A stretch of 64,000 nucleotides of DNA from Rothia nasimurium (GCF_014217215.1 NZ_CP056080.1:682001-746000); one strand, 5' to 3'. Shown: positions 56,901 through 64,000, numbered from the stretch's first letter. The notes: generated from the letters alone by a model not told the origin. Numbers and translations: made by a program.

Positions 56901-57824
56901 GTACAGCGGGTAGCCGAAATGGTCATCGAGCACGCCTACCGCAGCCCCCAACAGACCCTGGCAGTAGTTACCACCACAGCCCGTCACGCCCAGCGTATCG
57001 CCGAGGCCGTCCGCCAGCTACTGGTGCGCTACCCCCAATTCGCCCCCTACTTCGAAGCGGGGGATGAATCCTTCCGCGTCGTTGATGTCTCCCGCGCCGT
57101 CGACATGGAACGGGACGTCATTATCTTCGCCCTTGGCGCCGGCAAAACAGCCCAGGGGGCAGCCCACCACTTCGGGCACCTTTCCGAGCGCAGCGGTCGT
57201 GAAAGCTTCGTGCTTGCCACCACCCGCGCCCGCCACCTCACCCGCCTGGTCACCTGCGTGACCCCCGAAGACCTGGACCCCCAGCGCCTAGAATACGGGG
57301 CCTTCGATATCTACCGCCTGCTGCTGGCCTACCGCCGTGAGCAAGAAGCTCGCGCCGCTCAGGAGCTGACCAAGCCCATCACGGACAAGCTACCGGTCAA
57401 CGAATTCCTCACCAACGACCACCTAGAAGCCATCGACATGGGTGACTGGCTGCTCAACGACCTGGTGCGCCGCCTGGGCCAGCACAAGGTCACCCTGCAC
57501 GAATCGGACGTTCCCCTGATCTCGTTGATTGCAACGAGTGAGGAAGAATCCCTATTGGCTGGGGCAGTGGCTAGCCCCCGGGCCCGCACCATGGTGCAGG
57601 ACGTGGACCGTACCACCCCGGTGAGGGTACCCCTGGCCGTCGTATCCGACGGATCAGACGCCTACGCTGCCATGAGCGTGCGCGAACGCTCCCGCCTGAT
57701 TCCTGAGCTCCTGGCCCGTACCGGCTGGAACCACATGACCTGCTGGACTATCGAGGTCTTCTCAGACCCCGAAGCCCTGGTCGGCCGAATTGGAAGATAC
57801 CTGGGGCTGGGGCGCAATGAGTAA
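53913..57824 (+). CDS. Superfamily 1 helicase-like protein with degenerate ATPase motifs
   Basis: About 1303 aa, cytosolic, related to the DUF4011/DNA2-like helicases. The Walker A site reads TAPGTDQL (330-337), so the lysine of GPPGTGKS is missing. The Walker B site reads DAES (867-870) instead of DEAS, and the usual GDPKQLPP reads GDPHSGFPSP. Later blocks are better kept: MERDVIIFALG and VLATTRARHLTRL. The end (LARTGWNHMTCWTIEVFSDP) resembles the restriction-endonuclease-like tail of such helicases. GTG 53913 is preferred because TAGAGT lies 7 nt upstream; GTG 53889 in frame is an alternative. An 80-aa gene overlaps its end. Confidence 0.8.
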   Translation: MNEQVDPETANERTTGAGTAPWSRSDAQPPQEAPDSAADEQVTAQVQAGLEAWAEQMETYTGPDAMLDFNQVDYVHIDLTDANSSGVAQMFMGRKTRLSTILRDKAKLESGMVAARALRTKIFELATGHGLDAGYFVAGTASWLSRDVREDGMVGEKRFIAPILMAPLAITPHPTSDDFEIQLTGPAQLNPAMVRQIKKEYGIDLGTMDVAQLANSMRKLDPEPVIERMRATTGAVPGMTIHSTYFISTFADLKESTGELPATAHTPLVRDIAQLKLNPLEQPFVAPIHNTREPLDSRDPDTDMLVVDADASGQDIVDLAHLGHSLAVTTAPGTDQLGTAANIAAALIHQGKSVLVVGEKRSTLNDFNRLLERTHLTDLTFNLLTERDSEAYRQEFISAIVRDEKAPAPNVTDIHRELVETRSKLRGHTESLRFTESRWGCSVYDALQTLAALTAQDPAPSTQVRLARTTMDELTRRTETVHKLQRLADLGGFRPSTRASAWHRAKLTSSEDTEAAHALVKSLRTSLNEVSAGMALMADETGLKPATTMDDWGTQLDLLERIADTLTRFSPDIFDRPVTDLIAATANGTWRREHGIDMSSIQRSRLRRAAKEYIVPGVNISDLHENLFIVQGQREEWIGLAKDERVPTIPENLADLRSRYRALLEEFTGLAIVLEDSPAGTRFSSTPLNQLEERLAALIDDEWLLHTLPERVRLTRELSDQGLGELLDDFYERQLESSAVAAELELAWWQTALEMMLASQELEILSADTLRDLETRFRRADYSHLASAPARLHARVADTWRVRIHEYDHEAAFLRSQLKSHEFNLQQVLTHAPTMATTLLPLWITSPFALSGKVPTGMRFDAAILLDAESTPLAANLPALIRAEQVIALGDPHSGFPSPFMVSAVAQNAPVIKNQKLVSTFEALAKVLPARSLATVNRAVDPALFAYLNEHFYGGALTSYPWGEEITDGTPALTVEYVDVTGRVSDNAALDSPSLEVQRVAEMVIEHAYRSPQQTLAVVTTTARHAQRIAEAVRQLLVRYPQFAPYFEAGDESFRVVDVSRAVDMERDVIIFALGAGKTAQGAAHHFGHLSERSGRESFVLATTRARHLTRLVTCVTPEDLDPQRLEYGAFDIYRLLLAYRREQEARAAQELTKPITDKLPVNEFLTNDHLEAIDMGDWLLNDLVRRLGQHKVTLHESDVPLISLIATSEEESLLAGAVASPRARTMVQDVDRTTPVRVPLAVVSDGSDAYAAMSVRERSRLIPELLARTGWNHMTCWTIEVFSDPEALVGRIGRYLGLGRNE

Positions 57825-58059
57825 GCCATCAGGCGCTGAGCCAGCAGAGCCAAGATCTGAAAGCCCCGACGCTGGCTACAGCCCCGTACCCAAAAAACGG
57901 CGCGGCCACCGCCGGGCCACCGGCGGCTCAGCCTTCACCGGCACCGAACCCAAACTGGCAGGGCTCACCGAACCAAGTGCGTCCGTCCCGCCCACCGAGG
58001 GGGAGGATGCCCGGGCAACCTGGCTCAAAGAACAACGCCCACCCCACTACGGGCAATAA
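57817..58059 (+). CDS. Small basic protein coupled to the helicase-like gene (unknown)
   Basis: 80 aa, predicted largely disordered, rich in Pro, Glu, Arg and Lys. A basic patch VPKKRRGHRRATGG lies in the middle and the end is WLKEQRPPHYGQ; short actinobacterial proteins with a similar W-x-x-EQRPPH tail occur next to such helicase-like genes. The ATG lies 5 nt before the helicase stop (8-nt overlap), so the two are coupled. Function unknown; a partner of the helicase-like protein is a reasonable guess. Confidence 0.7.
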   Translation: MSKPSGAEPAEPRSESPDAGYSPVPKKRRGHRRATGGSAFTGTEPKLAGLTEPSASVPPTEGEDARATWLKEQRPPHYGQ

Positions 58060-58063
58060 AAAG

Positions 58064-58102
58064 AAGGGGCTGCCTGCCACATACCGTGGCAGGCAGCCCC
58101 TT
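58064..58102. terminator. Bidirectional terminator between convergent genes
   Basis: AAGGGGCTGCCTGCCAC (58064-58080) and its exact complement (58086-58102) with loop ATACC. A 17-bp perfect stem with A and T flanks. Confidence 0.92.
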
Positions 58103-58116
58103 GAATGTCTCTGTGC

Positions 58117-58299
58117 TTATTTGCCCTTATCGTTGGCGTAGAAACCAGAGCCCTTGAAAACCACACCGACCTGGCCGAACTTCTTACGCAGGGTGTCCTG
58201 GCCGCACTCGGGGCAGGTCTTGAGCGCGTCGTCCGAGAACGACTGGTGCTGCTCAAACACGTGGCCGCAGTTCTTGCACTGGTAAACGTAAACAGGCAC
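58117..58299 (-). CDS. FmdB family zinc ribbon protein
   Basis: 60 aa. It reads (M)PVYVYQCKNCGHVFEQHQSF, with a second CPECG pair, so two CxxC knuckles bind one zinc. Members are small putative regulators with unproven function. The GTG at 58299 has GGAG (58306-58309) and gives the usual family start. The 5-formyl-THF cyclo-ligase gene lies upstream on the same strand, a frequent pairing in actinobacteria. Confidence 0.88.
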   Translation of the reverse strand: MPVYVYQCKNCGHVFEQHQSFSDDALKTCPECGQDTLRKKFGQVGVVFKGSGFYANDKGK

Positions 58300-58363
58300 G
58301 GATAACTCCATCAAATAGGCGATAAATCTGGGGGTTATTCTACTCTGTTCTGGCAGCTCGACC

Positions 58364-58969
58364 TCAATTACCCAGGCGGTGCAGGGTCTTTTCCGTTGCC
58401 ACAAACCGAAGTGTGGCATCCCAGCTATCTGCAGGCAGGCCATCGAGAATTTCCCGCTCAAACACTACCCCCACGGTAGAGGGGGCTTGCGCCAGAGGGC
58501 CAAGCTGCTCAAAAAGCCGGTCATAGTAGCCGCCGCCCTGCCCCAGCCGCCGCCCCGCCAGATCATAGGCAAGGGCAGGTACCAGGCGCAGGTCTGCCTG
58601 AATAAAAGCCTCAGCTCCGTGGCGCTCGCCTATCGGCTCTACGATACCCAGCGCATTGACGGTGTGTTCTACCTGCGGCTGCCACTCTACCCAGGCCAGC
58701 TGACGCCGGGGACGGACGACCGGCACCAGCACCCGGTACCCCTCAGCTACTGCCCGGATCAGAGCCGGTAGCAGGGGAGGCTCAGTGGGAAGGGGCAGGA
58801 AAGCGGCAAGAGTACTCCCTGTAGGGTGGGCTTGCCAGAGGGGAGCGAGCGTTCGTTCAAAGCCCTGAACTGTCTCATGCTGCGACAGATTCTGGGATCG
58901 GCGTCTTCTCAGATAGCTGCGGGCAAAGGCTTTGGCCGAGGGGTCTAAGCTCGAATCTTGTGCGACCAA
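58364..58969 (-). CDS. 5-formyltetrahydrofolate cyclo-ligase
   Basis: 201-aa enzyme that converts 5-formyl-THF to 5,10-methenyl-THF with ATP, rescuing stored folate. The ATP-binding signature GRRLGQGGGYYDRLF is clear, with an N-terminal basic segment (RSYLRRRRSQ) and VGVVFEREILDGLPADSWD near the end. It is divergent from galU, with which it shares a 100-nt upstream region. Confidence 0.93.
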   Translation of the reverse strand: MVAQDSSLDPSAKAFARSYLRRRRSQNLSQHETVQGFERTLAPLWQAHPTGSTLAAFLPLPTEPPLLPALIRAVAEGYRVLVPVVRPRRQLAWVEWQPQVEHTVNALGIVEPIGERHGAEAFIQADLRLVPALAYDLAGRRLGQGGGYYDRLFEQLGPLAQAPSTVGVVFEREILDGLPADSWDATLRFVATEKTLHRLGN

Positions 58970-59056
58970 TGGGCGTATTCCTCCTGTACTAGCTGAATCT
59001 AGTCACAATTTACCGCTTCTCATGGCGCAGAATGCAGATAAAATCTAGAATTTGGG

Positions 59057-59062
59057 TATTCT
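59057..59062 (+). promoter_or_regulatory. -10 element placed for a leaderless galU transcript
   Basis: TATTCT ends 7 nt before the galU ATG at 59070. GAAAGG lies between them but only 1 nt from the ATG, too close to act as a ribosome site. Confidence 0.4.
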
Positions 59063-59069
59063 GAAAGGC

Positions 59070-59975
59070 ATGACTGAAAATAAATCACTCACCGTGACCA
59101 AAGCAGTGATCCCTGCCGCTGGTCTCGGCACTCGCTTCCTTCCCGCTACCAAGGCAACTCCCAAGGAGATGCTGCCGGTAGTGGACCGTCCCGCTATCCA
59201 GTATGTGGTAGAAGAGGCCATTCGCGCTGGCCTGAACGACGTTCTGATGATTACAGGCCGCAACAAGCGTGCCCTAGAGGATCACTTTGACCGTGTCCCC
59301 GGTCTAGAACAGCAGCTCGCTGACCAGGGTAAGGACGCCCTGCTCAAGAGCGTTGAAGACTCCAACGACCTGGGCGAAATCCACTACGTGCGCCAGGGCG
59401 ATCCCAAGGGTCTGGGCCATGCCGTACTGCGCGGCAAGGTGCACGTTGGTAATGAGCCCTTTGCTGTGCTGCTGGGCGATGACCTCATCGATGAAAAAGA
59501 AGACCTGCTCTCTGCCATGGTTGCTGTTCAGCAGAAGACCGGCGGCTCTGTCGTGGCTCTGATGGAGGTTCCCGAAGAGCAGATTTCTGCTTACGGCTGT
59601 GCAGCGGTACAGGCCGTTGAAGGTGAGGACGGCTTCGTGAAGGTCACCGGCCTGGTCGAAAAGCCCGCTGTTGAGGATGCCCCCTCAAACCTTGCTGTCA
59701 TTGGCCGCTACATTCTTTCTCCCAAGGTCTTTGAGGTGCTCGAAAATACCGCACCGGGCCGTGGCGATGAAATTCAGCTGACCGACGCCCTGCAGACCCT
59801 GGCTCAGGGCACCGGCGAGGGTGAAGGCGTGTACGGTGTTGTCTTCAAGGGCCGCCGTTTCGACACCGGCGATAAGCTCTCCTACCTCAAGGCCAACGTC
59901 ATTCTCGCTGCTGAGCGCGATGACCTAGGCCCTGAACTGCGTACCTGGATCAAGGAATTCGCAGCCGAGCTGTAA
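59070..59975 (+). CDS. galU: UTP-glucose-1-phosphate uridylyltransferase
   Basis: 301-aa enzyme that makes UDP-glucose for glycans and glycolipids. AVIPAAGLGTRFLPATKATPKEMLPVVDRPAIQYVVEEA is the nucleotide-binding start; LGDDLIDE and VEKPAVEDAPSNLAVIGRY complete the active site; KFDTG-type segment is RRFDTGDKL. ATG 59070 is preferred over an in-frame TTG at 59052 because it begins MTENKSLTVTKAVIP at family length. Confidence 0.96.
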   Translation: MTENKSLTVTKAVIPAAGLGTRFLPATKATPKEMLPVVDRPAIQYVVEEAIRAGLNDVLMITGRNKRALEDHFDRVPGLEQQLADQGKDALLKSVEDSNDLGEIHYVRQGDPKGLGHAVLRGKVHVGNEPFAVLLGDDLIDEKEDLLSAMVAVQQKTGGSVVALMEVPEEQISAYGCAAVQAVEGEDGFVKVTGLVEKPAVEDAPSNLAVIGRYILSPKVFEVLENTAPGRGDEIQLTDALQTLAQGTGEGEGVYGVVFKGRRFDTGDKLSYLKANVILAAERDDLGPELRTWIKEFAAEL

Positions 59976-60045
59976 GCCTTGATACTAATGGCGGGTGGAC
60001 GCTGAGCTAAGGGAAGCTCTATAGCGCTGCCAGCTGACACTAGTG

Positions 60046-60099
60046 ATGAGACAAGAACTGGGTGCTTTCTGAGGCGAAAGCACCCAGTTCTTGTCTCAT
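60046..60099. terminator. 24-bp perfect hairpin after galU
   Basis: 60046-60069 and 60076-60099 are exact complements (starting ATGAGACAAG) with a 6-nt loop TGAGGC. It lies 70 nt after the galU stop. Only two T residues follow, so termination may be weak in the plus direction. Confidence 0.75.
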
Positions 60100-60177
60100 T
60101 CCCCTCCTAGGTAAGGTGCTGCTGGGGTAGAATGAACTAGATATTTTTATCACAGAGATGAAAGGACGGAGGTAGCG

Positions 60178-61068
60178 ATGAGCTTTTTGAGTGGCACGGG
60201 CTTAATTTTGCTGGTATGCGTGCTGACTGGTCTATGGTTTGTTGCCCGCCGCCGTACGGCTGGCACCGTTACGAATATCGGTGCTGAGAAGTTTGTAGCC
60301 GATATCGTCGAAAGTCACCTGGCTGAAGCTGAGTCTCATCATCTACCATCCGCGCCCTCGACTGAAACTGCTGCCCATAATAATCCTGCCTTTCGTTTGA
60401 AGCCTGGTCGTCTGATTCTCTTTGGGCTGGCACTGACTTTTGTAGCTGCCAGCCTTATTGCGGGAGTGCTGGCTTTGCTGGGGAAAGCAACTGCTCTTCT
60501 ACCTCTTTTTTTCCTCCTAGCAGCCCTAACCTGCCTGGCTACCTTGCGAGTACTGGCTCTGCGCGACCGCAACCGCCAGCGGGCCCGCACCGTCTTGACG
60601 GTTGAACAGCGTCAGGCTCAGCGGCGCCCTTCTGCCCCCTCAGGCACCTCTCGCGCACTCAGCAGCCAGCAGGGGCGCCCAGCAGGTACCGTCTCTACCG
60701 TTGAGCTGAAGCCTGCTCCCGAGCGTCCTGCTCGTGCCCGCCAGCAGATGCCGGTCAGCCACGCGGCTAAGGCCCTCCGTCGGGCTAAAACCCAGCACCA
60801 TCCGGTGGTAGCTGTGCCGGCCTCTAGTGCTGACAGCGAGGCCGCAACCCAGCAAAAGCCTGCCCGCCTGCGTATGGACGAGGCTCTGCCCGATACCCGC
60901 TGGCAGGTCACAGAGGTACCCCTGCCTACTTACCTTGAGGCAGAGACCGTCCGCAGGGAAGCTCCTGCCCCTCTTGATACCGAGGCAGCGCCGAAGAGCC
61001 AGACCCAGACCCTGGCCGAGGCAGCAAGCCTCAACCTCGACGATGTGCTGAAGCGCCGCCGCGCTTAG
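60178..61068 (+). CDS. Hypothetical membrane protein
   Basis: 296 aa, family not recognised. Membrane segments at about 6-24, 76-96 and 100-120. The C-terminal 170 residues are a polar, low-complexity cytoplasmic or external region rich in Ala, Arg, Pro and Gln, ending NLDDVLKRRRA. ACGGAGG precedes the ATG. Possible -10 TAGAAT near 60128. It lies between galU and a CYTH-CHAD gene, each side closed by hairpins, so it forms its own transcript. Confidence 0.65.
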   Translation: MSFLSGTGLILLVCVLTGLWFVARRRTAGTVTNIGAEKFVADIVESHLAEAESHHLPSAPSTETAAHNNPAFRLKPGRLILFGLALTFVAASLIAGVLALLGKATALLPLFFLLAALTCLATLRVLALRDRNRQRARTVLTVEQRQAQRRPSAPSGTSRALSSQQGRPAGTVSTVELKPAPERPARARQQMPVSHAAKALRRAKTQHHPVVAVPASSADSEAATQQKPARLRMDEALPDTRWQVTEVPLPTYLEAETVRREAPAPLDTEAAPKSQTQTLAEAASLNLDDVLKRRRA

Positions 61069-61090
61069 CCGAAGATGAAGTTTTCTCAAA

Positions 61091-61143
61091 GAATAGATAC
61101 CCAGCTATAGCTTCTCCACATGGAGCCGCGAAGCTGGGTATTC
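61091..61143 (+). terminator. Intrinsic terminator after the hypothetical membrane protein gene
   Basis: ATACCCAGCT (61097-61106) pairs with AGCTGGGTAT (61132-61141), with GAAT/ATTC flanking pieces and a smaller stem (CTCCA/TGGAG) in the loop. Confidence 0.7.
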
Positions 61144-61196
61144 TGTTGAAGGGGCAAGACCACACAATCCCCGATATTTTGAGGAAGGCTACCCGT

Positions 61197-62837
61197 ATGG
61201 CTACACACCACCTGGAAATTGAGCAGAAATTTGAGCTTGCCGATGTGAACAGTGAGGTTCCCTCGGTGGAGTGGAGCTTCGAAAGGTGGAGTGTCAGCGA
61301 GCCTGTAACAGAGCAGCTCGATGCCACCTACTACGACACCCCTTCTGGAAACCTGGGTCGGCATAAGGTAGCCCTGCGCTGCCGACTGGGTGGCTATGAC
61401 CAGGGCTGGCATATCAAGTTCGATGCTGCGGGCCAGCGCCATGAGGTGACCTTTGATCTGCTGTCTAACCGCTCCGCTATGCCTGCCGCGGTGAAGAAGT
61501 TTGTGCAGGTTCCGTCCCTCGGCGAAGAGATGGAGCCTCGGGTTTCGTTGAAAACCCAGCGGACCCGCACCGTGATCCTCGATAAGGCCGGGCAACAGCT
61601 AGCTGAGATTTGCGATGACCGGGTTCAGGCCCTTGACTATGCCACCGGCCAGGAACGGGCCTGGCACGAGTGGGAGGTAGAGCTGCTGGGGCAGACCGCA
61701 CAAGATCGTAAGCTCACAGAAGCTCTCTTTACGGACGTTGCCCGTCAGCTACAGGCCGTCGGGGCTGTGCCCTCGCAGTCGCCGGCTAAGATTGCCCGGG
61801 CCCTGGGCCAGGACGCCGAGTTCGAGGCCCGGCGGGCAGGCAGCAAAGCTAAGGGGTCGGGCAAGAAGGTAGCGAAAAAGAAAAAGAAGGCTCTGGCAAC
61901 TGAACTTCCCCCGGTGCCGAGCTCTGCTGAGCTACTTACCCGGGTACTTGCCTCTCACACCCAACGGCTTGCCCAGGCTGATCTACTGGTGGCAGCGGGA
62001 GCGCCCGATGCCACCCACCAGGGGCGCATTGTTGCCCGTCAGCTGCGGAGCGTGCTGAAATACATGGCCCTGCCGTATGCGCGCAGCGGTTTTGCTCCGG
62101 CTCTTGAAGATATGATGCAGGGGCTGAAAACCTATGCCCACCAGCTAGAGTCACATCGTAATAGCGAGCTTGTGCACCCTATGGCACAGCGGGTTCTGCA
62201 GGCCTACCCGGTGCTAGGGGAGAGCGCAGGCGCTGCCTTCGGTGCGGTCATGGAGCACCAGCAGGCGGACGCCGCTGCCCAGGCCCGCCGCTACCTGGCC
62301 TCTGCTGGGAGGCTGGAACTTCAGCTGGCTCTCGAATCTTTACTGGCCGATGTAACCCTGGCTGTTGAGTTGCCGCTCAATAGCGAGAACTACGTGAATA
62401 AGGTAGCTAAGCGTTTGCGGAAGAGCCTGGTCAAGGAGGGGGAGCGAGCCGTGGCTACCTGGCCAGAGCAGGCGGCTGACTTCTCGGCGAGCGCTGCCTT
62501 TGATGAGGGCCTACACGATGTGCGTAAGGCAGCTAAGGCGGTGCGCTACTGTCTCTTTGCTGCTGCCGATGCTGGGCTTTCCCTGACTGAGCCCCAGGCT
62601 GAGCTAGTGGCGCGGGCTAGGGCTGTTCAGGCAGAGCTGGGTGAGCTGACTGACGAGTTGACGATGGGCAACTGGCTTTTGGGCCTGCGCGTTCAGGCTA
62701 ACGAGTTGGGGCTTGATCCCTTCGCTGTTGGCTATCTGCTGGGTCGCTCGGAGCTACTAGCTATGGGGCTTCGCATGACTGCCTTTGACGCCCTGCCCCG
62801 TGTCCTCAAGAAAGTAAAAGGTATCAAGCTCACCTAA
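61197..62837 (+). CDS. CYTH and CHAD domain-containing protein
   Basis: 546 aa. The N-terminal CYTH domain (about 1-205) has the ExExK signature HLEIEQKFEL, typical of triphosphate tunnel metalloenzymes that act on polyphosphate, thiamine triphosphate or inorganic triphosphate. A Lys-rich linker (KGSGKKVAKKKKKA) joins it to a CHAD domain (about 245-546) with conserved histidines (VLASHTQRLAQAD; EGLHDVRKAAKAVRYCL) that bind polyphosphate. A polyphosphate-linked role fits with the PPK2 gene at 7.4 kb, which is inference. ATG 61197 has GAGGAAGG (61181-61188). Confidence 0.9.
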   Translation: MATHHLEIEQKFELADVNSEVPSVEWSFERWSVSEPVTEQLDATYYDTPSGNLGRHKVALRCRLGGYDQGWHIKFDAAGQRHEVTFDLLSNRSAMPAAVKKFVQVPSLGEEMEPRVSLKTQRTRTVILDKAGQQLAEICDDRVQALDYATGQERAWHEWEVELLGQTAQDRKLTEALFTDVARQLQAVGAVPSQSPAKIARALGQDAEFEARRAGSKAKGSGKKVAKKKKKALATELPPVPSSAELLTRVLASHTQRLAQADLLVAAGAPDATHQGRIVARQLRSVLKYMALPYARSGFAPALEDMMQGLKTYAHQLESHRNSELVHPMAQRVLQAYPVLGESAGAAFGAVMEHQQADAAAQARRYLASAGRLELQLALESLLADVTLAVELPLNSENYVNKVAKRLRKSLVKEGERAVATWPEQAADFSASAAFDEGLHDVRKAAKAVRYCLFAAADAGLSLTEPQAELVARARAVQAELGELTDELTMGNWLLGLRVQANELGLDPFAVGYLLGRSELLAMGLRMTAFDALPRVLKKVKGIKLT

Positions 62838-62872
62838 ACTCCTGCGGCTTCGTAGCTGACCCCTCTTTAAAA

Positions 62873-62905
62873 AGCTAGAGGCACCTCAGTCAGGTGCCTC
62901 TAGCT
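62873..62905 (+). terminator. Terminator after the CYTH-CHAD gene
   Basis: AGCTAGAGGCACCT (62873-62886) and its exact complement (62892-62905), a 14-bp stem with loop CAGTC. Confidence 0.85.
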
Positions 62906-63162
62906 GCATCACACACAGGAAGAAAAGTCTTCTTTGTACCGCCTAGCCAGCCCTCCCACAGGGCCTTGCGGCTATTTGGTGATAAAAATATAACCTAATT
63001 AAGCCCCCTCTGGCTAGTCTTTGGTGAAAATTTTTTTGGTCAACCTATTTTTTGAGATAGGTAACCCTAAAAAGGCCTTGTTGTGCCTTGCCAGCGGAAG
63101 GAAGAGGCGCTTTCCAGAGGGAAGAGAGACGGACATCGCCGCGCCAGACTCTGAGAACAGGC
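62906..63162 (+). other. AT-rich intergenic region before the VTT-protein gene
   Basis: The gap 62838-63174 is 337 nt. Beyond the terminator it holds an AT-rich stretch (about 62980-63080) with a T7 run and a 6-bp inverted repeat, ACCTAT (63043-63048) with ATAGGT (63057-63062). No open frame with a ribosome site is seen. Confidence 0.5.
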
Positions 63163-63168
63163 TAGACT
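63163..63168 (+). promoter_or_regulatory. -10 element placed for a leaderless transcript
   Basis: TAGACT ends 6 nt before the GTG start at 63175; there is no usable Shine-Dalgarno. Confidence 0.4.
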
Positions 63169-63174
63169 GGTGGG

Positions 63175-63660
63175 GTGAGGGAATGGCTTGAAAGTTTGCA
63201 CTGGGTTGCCGCCATCGGCTTTATGTGGGTGGTGGGTATTGTGCGTACCTCCCTCGTCTTTTCTCTGGGCTGGTTAGCTCAGGCTGGGGGCTCTCGCTTT
63301 GAGAAGATACAGCACCTGATGGATCATCCCCTCTACCGCCGGGCTCAGTATTTTGTGAATCGCTGGGGTGTGCTGGCTGTTCCCGCCTGTTTCTTGACGG
63401 TGGGCTTTCAAACTGCGGTTATTTTGACTACCGGCTTTACCCGTATGCCCCTGTCCCGCTGGATTCCAGCCATGCTGGTGGGTACTTTTATGTGGGGTAC
63501 CATCTACGCAACGGTTGGCATGTCGGTTGTCTGGCTTTGGCTTGAGAACCCGCAGGTAGCCGCCCTGGTGCTGGCCCTGCTGGCGGTCGTCATTATCACC
63601 GTAAAAATCCGGGACAGGAAACGTTCCATGCTGCGACTACCGAAAGACACCAAGCTATGA
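63175..63660 (+). CDS. VTT/DedA-like membrane protein
   Basis: 161 aa with about four hydrophobic segments. FVNRWGVLAVPACFLTVGFQTAVIL and GFTRMPLSRWIPAMLVGTFMWGTIYATVG match the core of VTT (SNARE-associated/DedA-like) membrane proteins; DedA relatives are linked to lipid carrier flipping and membrane homeostasis. It is shorter than most DedA proteins. GTG start. The next gene overlaps its stop (ATGA). Confidence 0.8.
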   Translation: MREWLESLHWVAAIGFMWVVGIVRTSLVFSLGWLAQAGGSRFEKIQHLMDHPLYRRAQYFVNRWGVLAVPACFLTVGFQTAVILTTGFTRMPLSRWIPAMLVGTFMWGTIYATVGMSVVWLWLENPQVAALVLALLAVVIITVKIRDRKRSMLRLPKDTKL

Positions 63661-64000
63661 CCCTGAGCGAGCTGATTCTTGCCCACCCCGACCTGCTGGT
63701 TGATGACCAGACCGCCCGTTATGAGCAGGTGGGGCAGGTGCCCGGTCTCTGTGTGGGGTTCGTTCCCGGGGTTATGCCCGGTAAGTGGTTTACCCGGTGG
63801 CGGGAGCGCTATTCGGCGCTGGCTCCTCTGACCGATGTAGCCCTAGCTGAGGGGCAGGGCCTTGCTTCGCTCGATGCTTTTGCGGATATGGCGCTGGTGC
63901 GCGCTGAGGACGAGCCCGAAGCCCGCGATAAGAAGCGCTACCACGCGATTGAACTCTACCGGGAAACCCCGGTGGTGGTACTCCCTAAGGATCACCTGCT
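63657..64000 (+). CDS. LysR substrate-binding-like protein (partial, runs off the window)
   Basis: The ATG overlaps the stop of the VTT gene (ATGA). 114 codons are visible. After a short N terminus comes LCVGFVPGVMPGKWFTRWRERY, the first strand of a LysR-type effector-binding domain, then DMALVRAEDEP and TPVVVLPKDHL. No helix-turn-helix precedes it, so it appears to be the binding domain alone, as in several actinobacterial homologues. DNA binding is therefore not supported. The right end is cut by the window. Confidence 0.75.
   Translation, partial: MTLSELILAHPDLLVDDQTARYEQVGQVPGLCVGFVPGVMPGKWFTRWRERYSALAPLTDVALAEGQGLASLDAFADMALVRAEDEPEARDKKRYHAIELYRETPVVVLPKDHL

Noticed and set aside
63043-63075. 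Iron-box (DtxR/IdeR) operator upstream of the VTT gene
   Set aside because: The ACCTAT/ATAGGT repeat has the wrong spacing and only partial resemblance to the iron-box consensus.

Overview
The window is a stretch of chromosome from a moderately GC-rich actinobacterium, most likely a member of the Micrococcaceae and possibly Rothia. The genus is an inference from gene content and order: no rpsD between rpsK and rpoA, an MshA-type mycothiol glycosyltransferase, single-domain NnrD, a second IMPDH-family gene (GuaB3 type) behind guaB, SURF1 next to a DUF3817 protein, frequent GTG/TTG starts, and many -10 hexamers placed 6-8 nt before a start codon, as in leaderless transcripts. No rRNA, tRNA, CRISPR array, transposase or integrase was seen.

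Layout. 1-7.3 kb: end of an unidentified gene, rlmN, then the end of the ribosomal/transcription cluster (infA, rpmJ, rpsM, rpsK, rpoA, rplQ, truA, rplM, rpsI). 7.4-13.3 kb: polyphosphate kinase 2, glmM, and a mannitol PTS operon (mtlA-mtlD) preceded by a leader that can fold as a terminator/antiterminator. 13.3-22.9 kb: mscL, a lipoprotein D,D-carboxypeptidase, coaA, glmS, acpS, nnrD, an undecaprenyl-phosphate sugar transferase, a phosphatase-like protein and mshA. 22.9-27.2 kb: the alr-tsaE-tsaB-rimI-tsaD operon. 27.3-31.0 kb: an AT-richer accessory cassette for a lactococcin 972-type bacteriocin (precursor with a C8 frameshift, multi-TM bacteriocin-associated protein, ABC ATPase, small anchored protein). 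31-45.8 kb: YbdK-type carboxylate-amine ligase, THUMP-like methyltransferase, a long structured repeat, an MFS transporter, groES-groEL under a CIRCE element, an OatA-like acyltransferase, guaB, guaB3, SURF1, DUF3817 and guaA. 45.8-53.8 kb: a repeat-rich gap with a VOC-gene remnant, then an alpha-glucoside module (two GH13 glucosidases, a MapP-like sugar-phosphate phosphatase, an EIICB PTS permease, an RpiR regulator and a small membrane protein). 53.9-64 kb: a degenerate superfamily 1 helicase-like protein, an 80-aa protein, an FmdB zinc ribbon, 5-formyl-THF cyclo-ligase, galU, a hypothetical membrane protein, a CYTH-CHAD protein, a VTT-type membrane protein and the start of a LysR substrate-binding-like protein.

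Functional themes. Cell-wall precursor supply is dense: GlmS and GlmM give glucosamine-1-P, Alr gives D-alanine, the M15 peptidase trims D-Ala, GalU gives UDP-glucose, the sugar transferase primes polysaccharide, and the OatA-like protein can acetylate it. Purine synthesis is represented by guaB, guaB3 and guaA. Two PTS modules feed mannitol and alpha-glucosides. The alpha-glucoside module looks self-contained: import with phosphorylation, dephosphorylation by a MapP-like enzyme, then hydrolysis by two glucosidases whose active-site signatures differ (DVIN versus DAIN).

The best candidates for new biology are the bacteriocin cassette with its homopolymeric frameshift, the mtlA leader switch, the PTS/MapP/dual-glucosidase module in an actinobacterium, the helicase-like protein without a Walker A lysine, and the 146-nt inverted/direct repeat at 33.5 kb.
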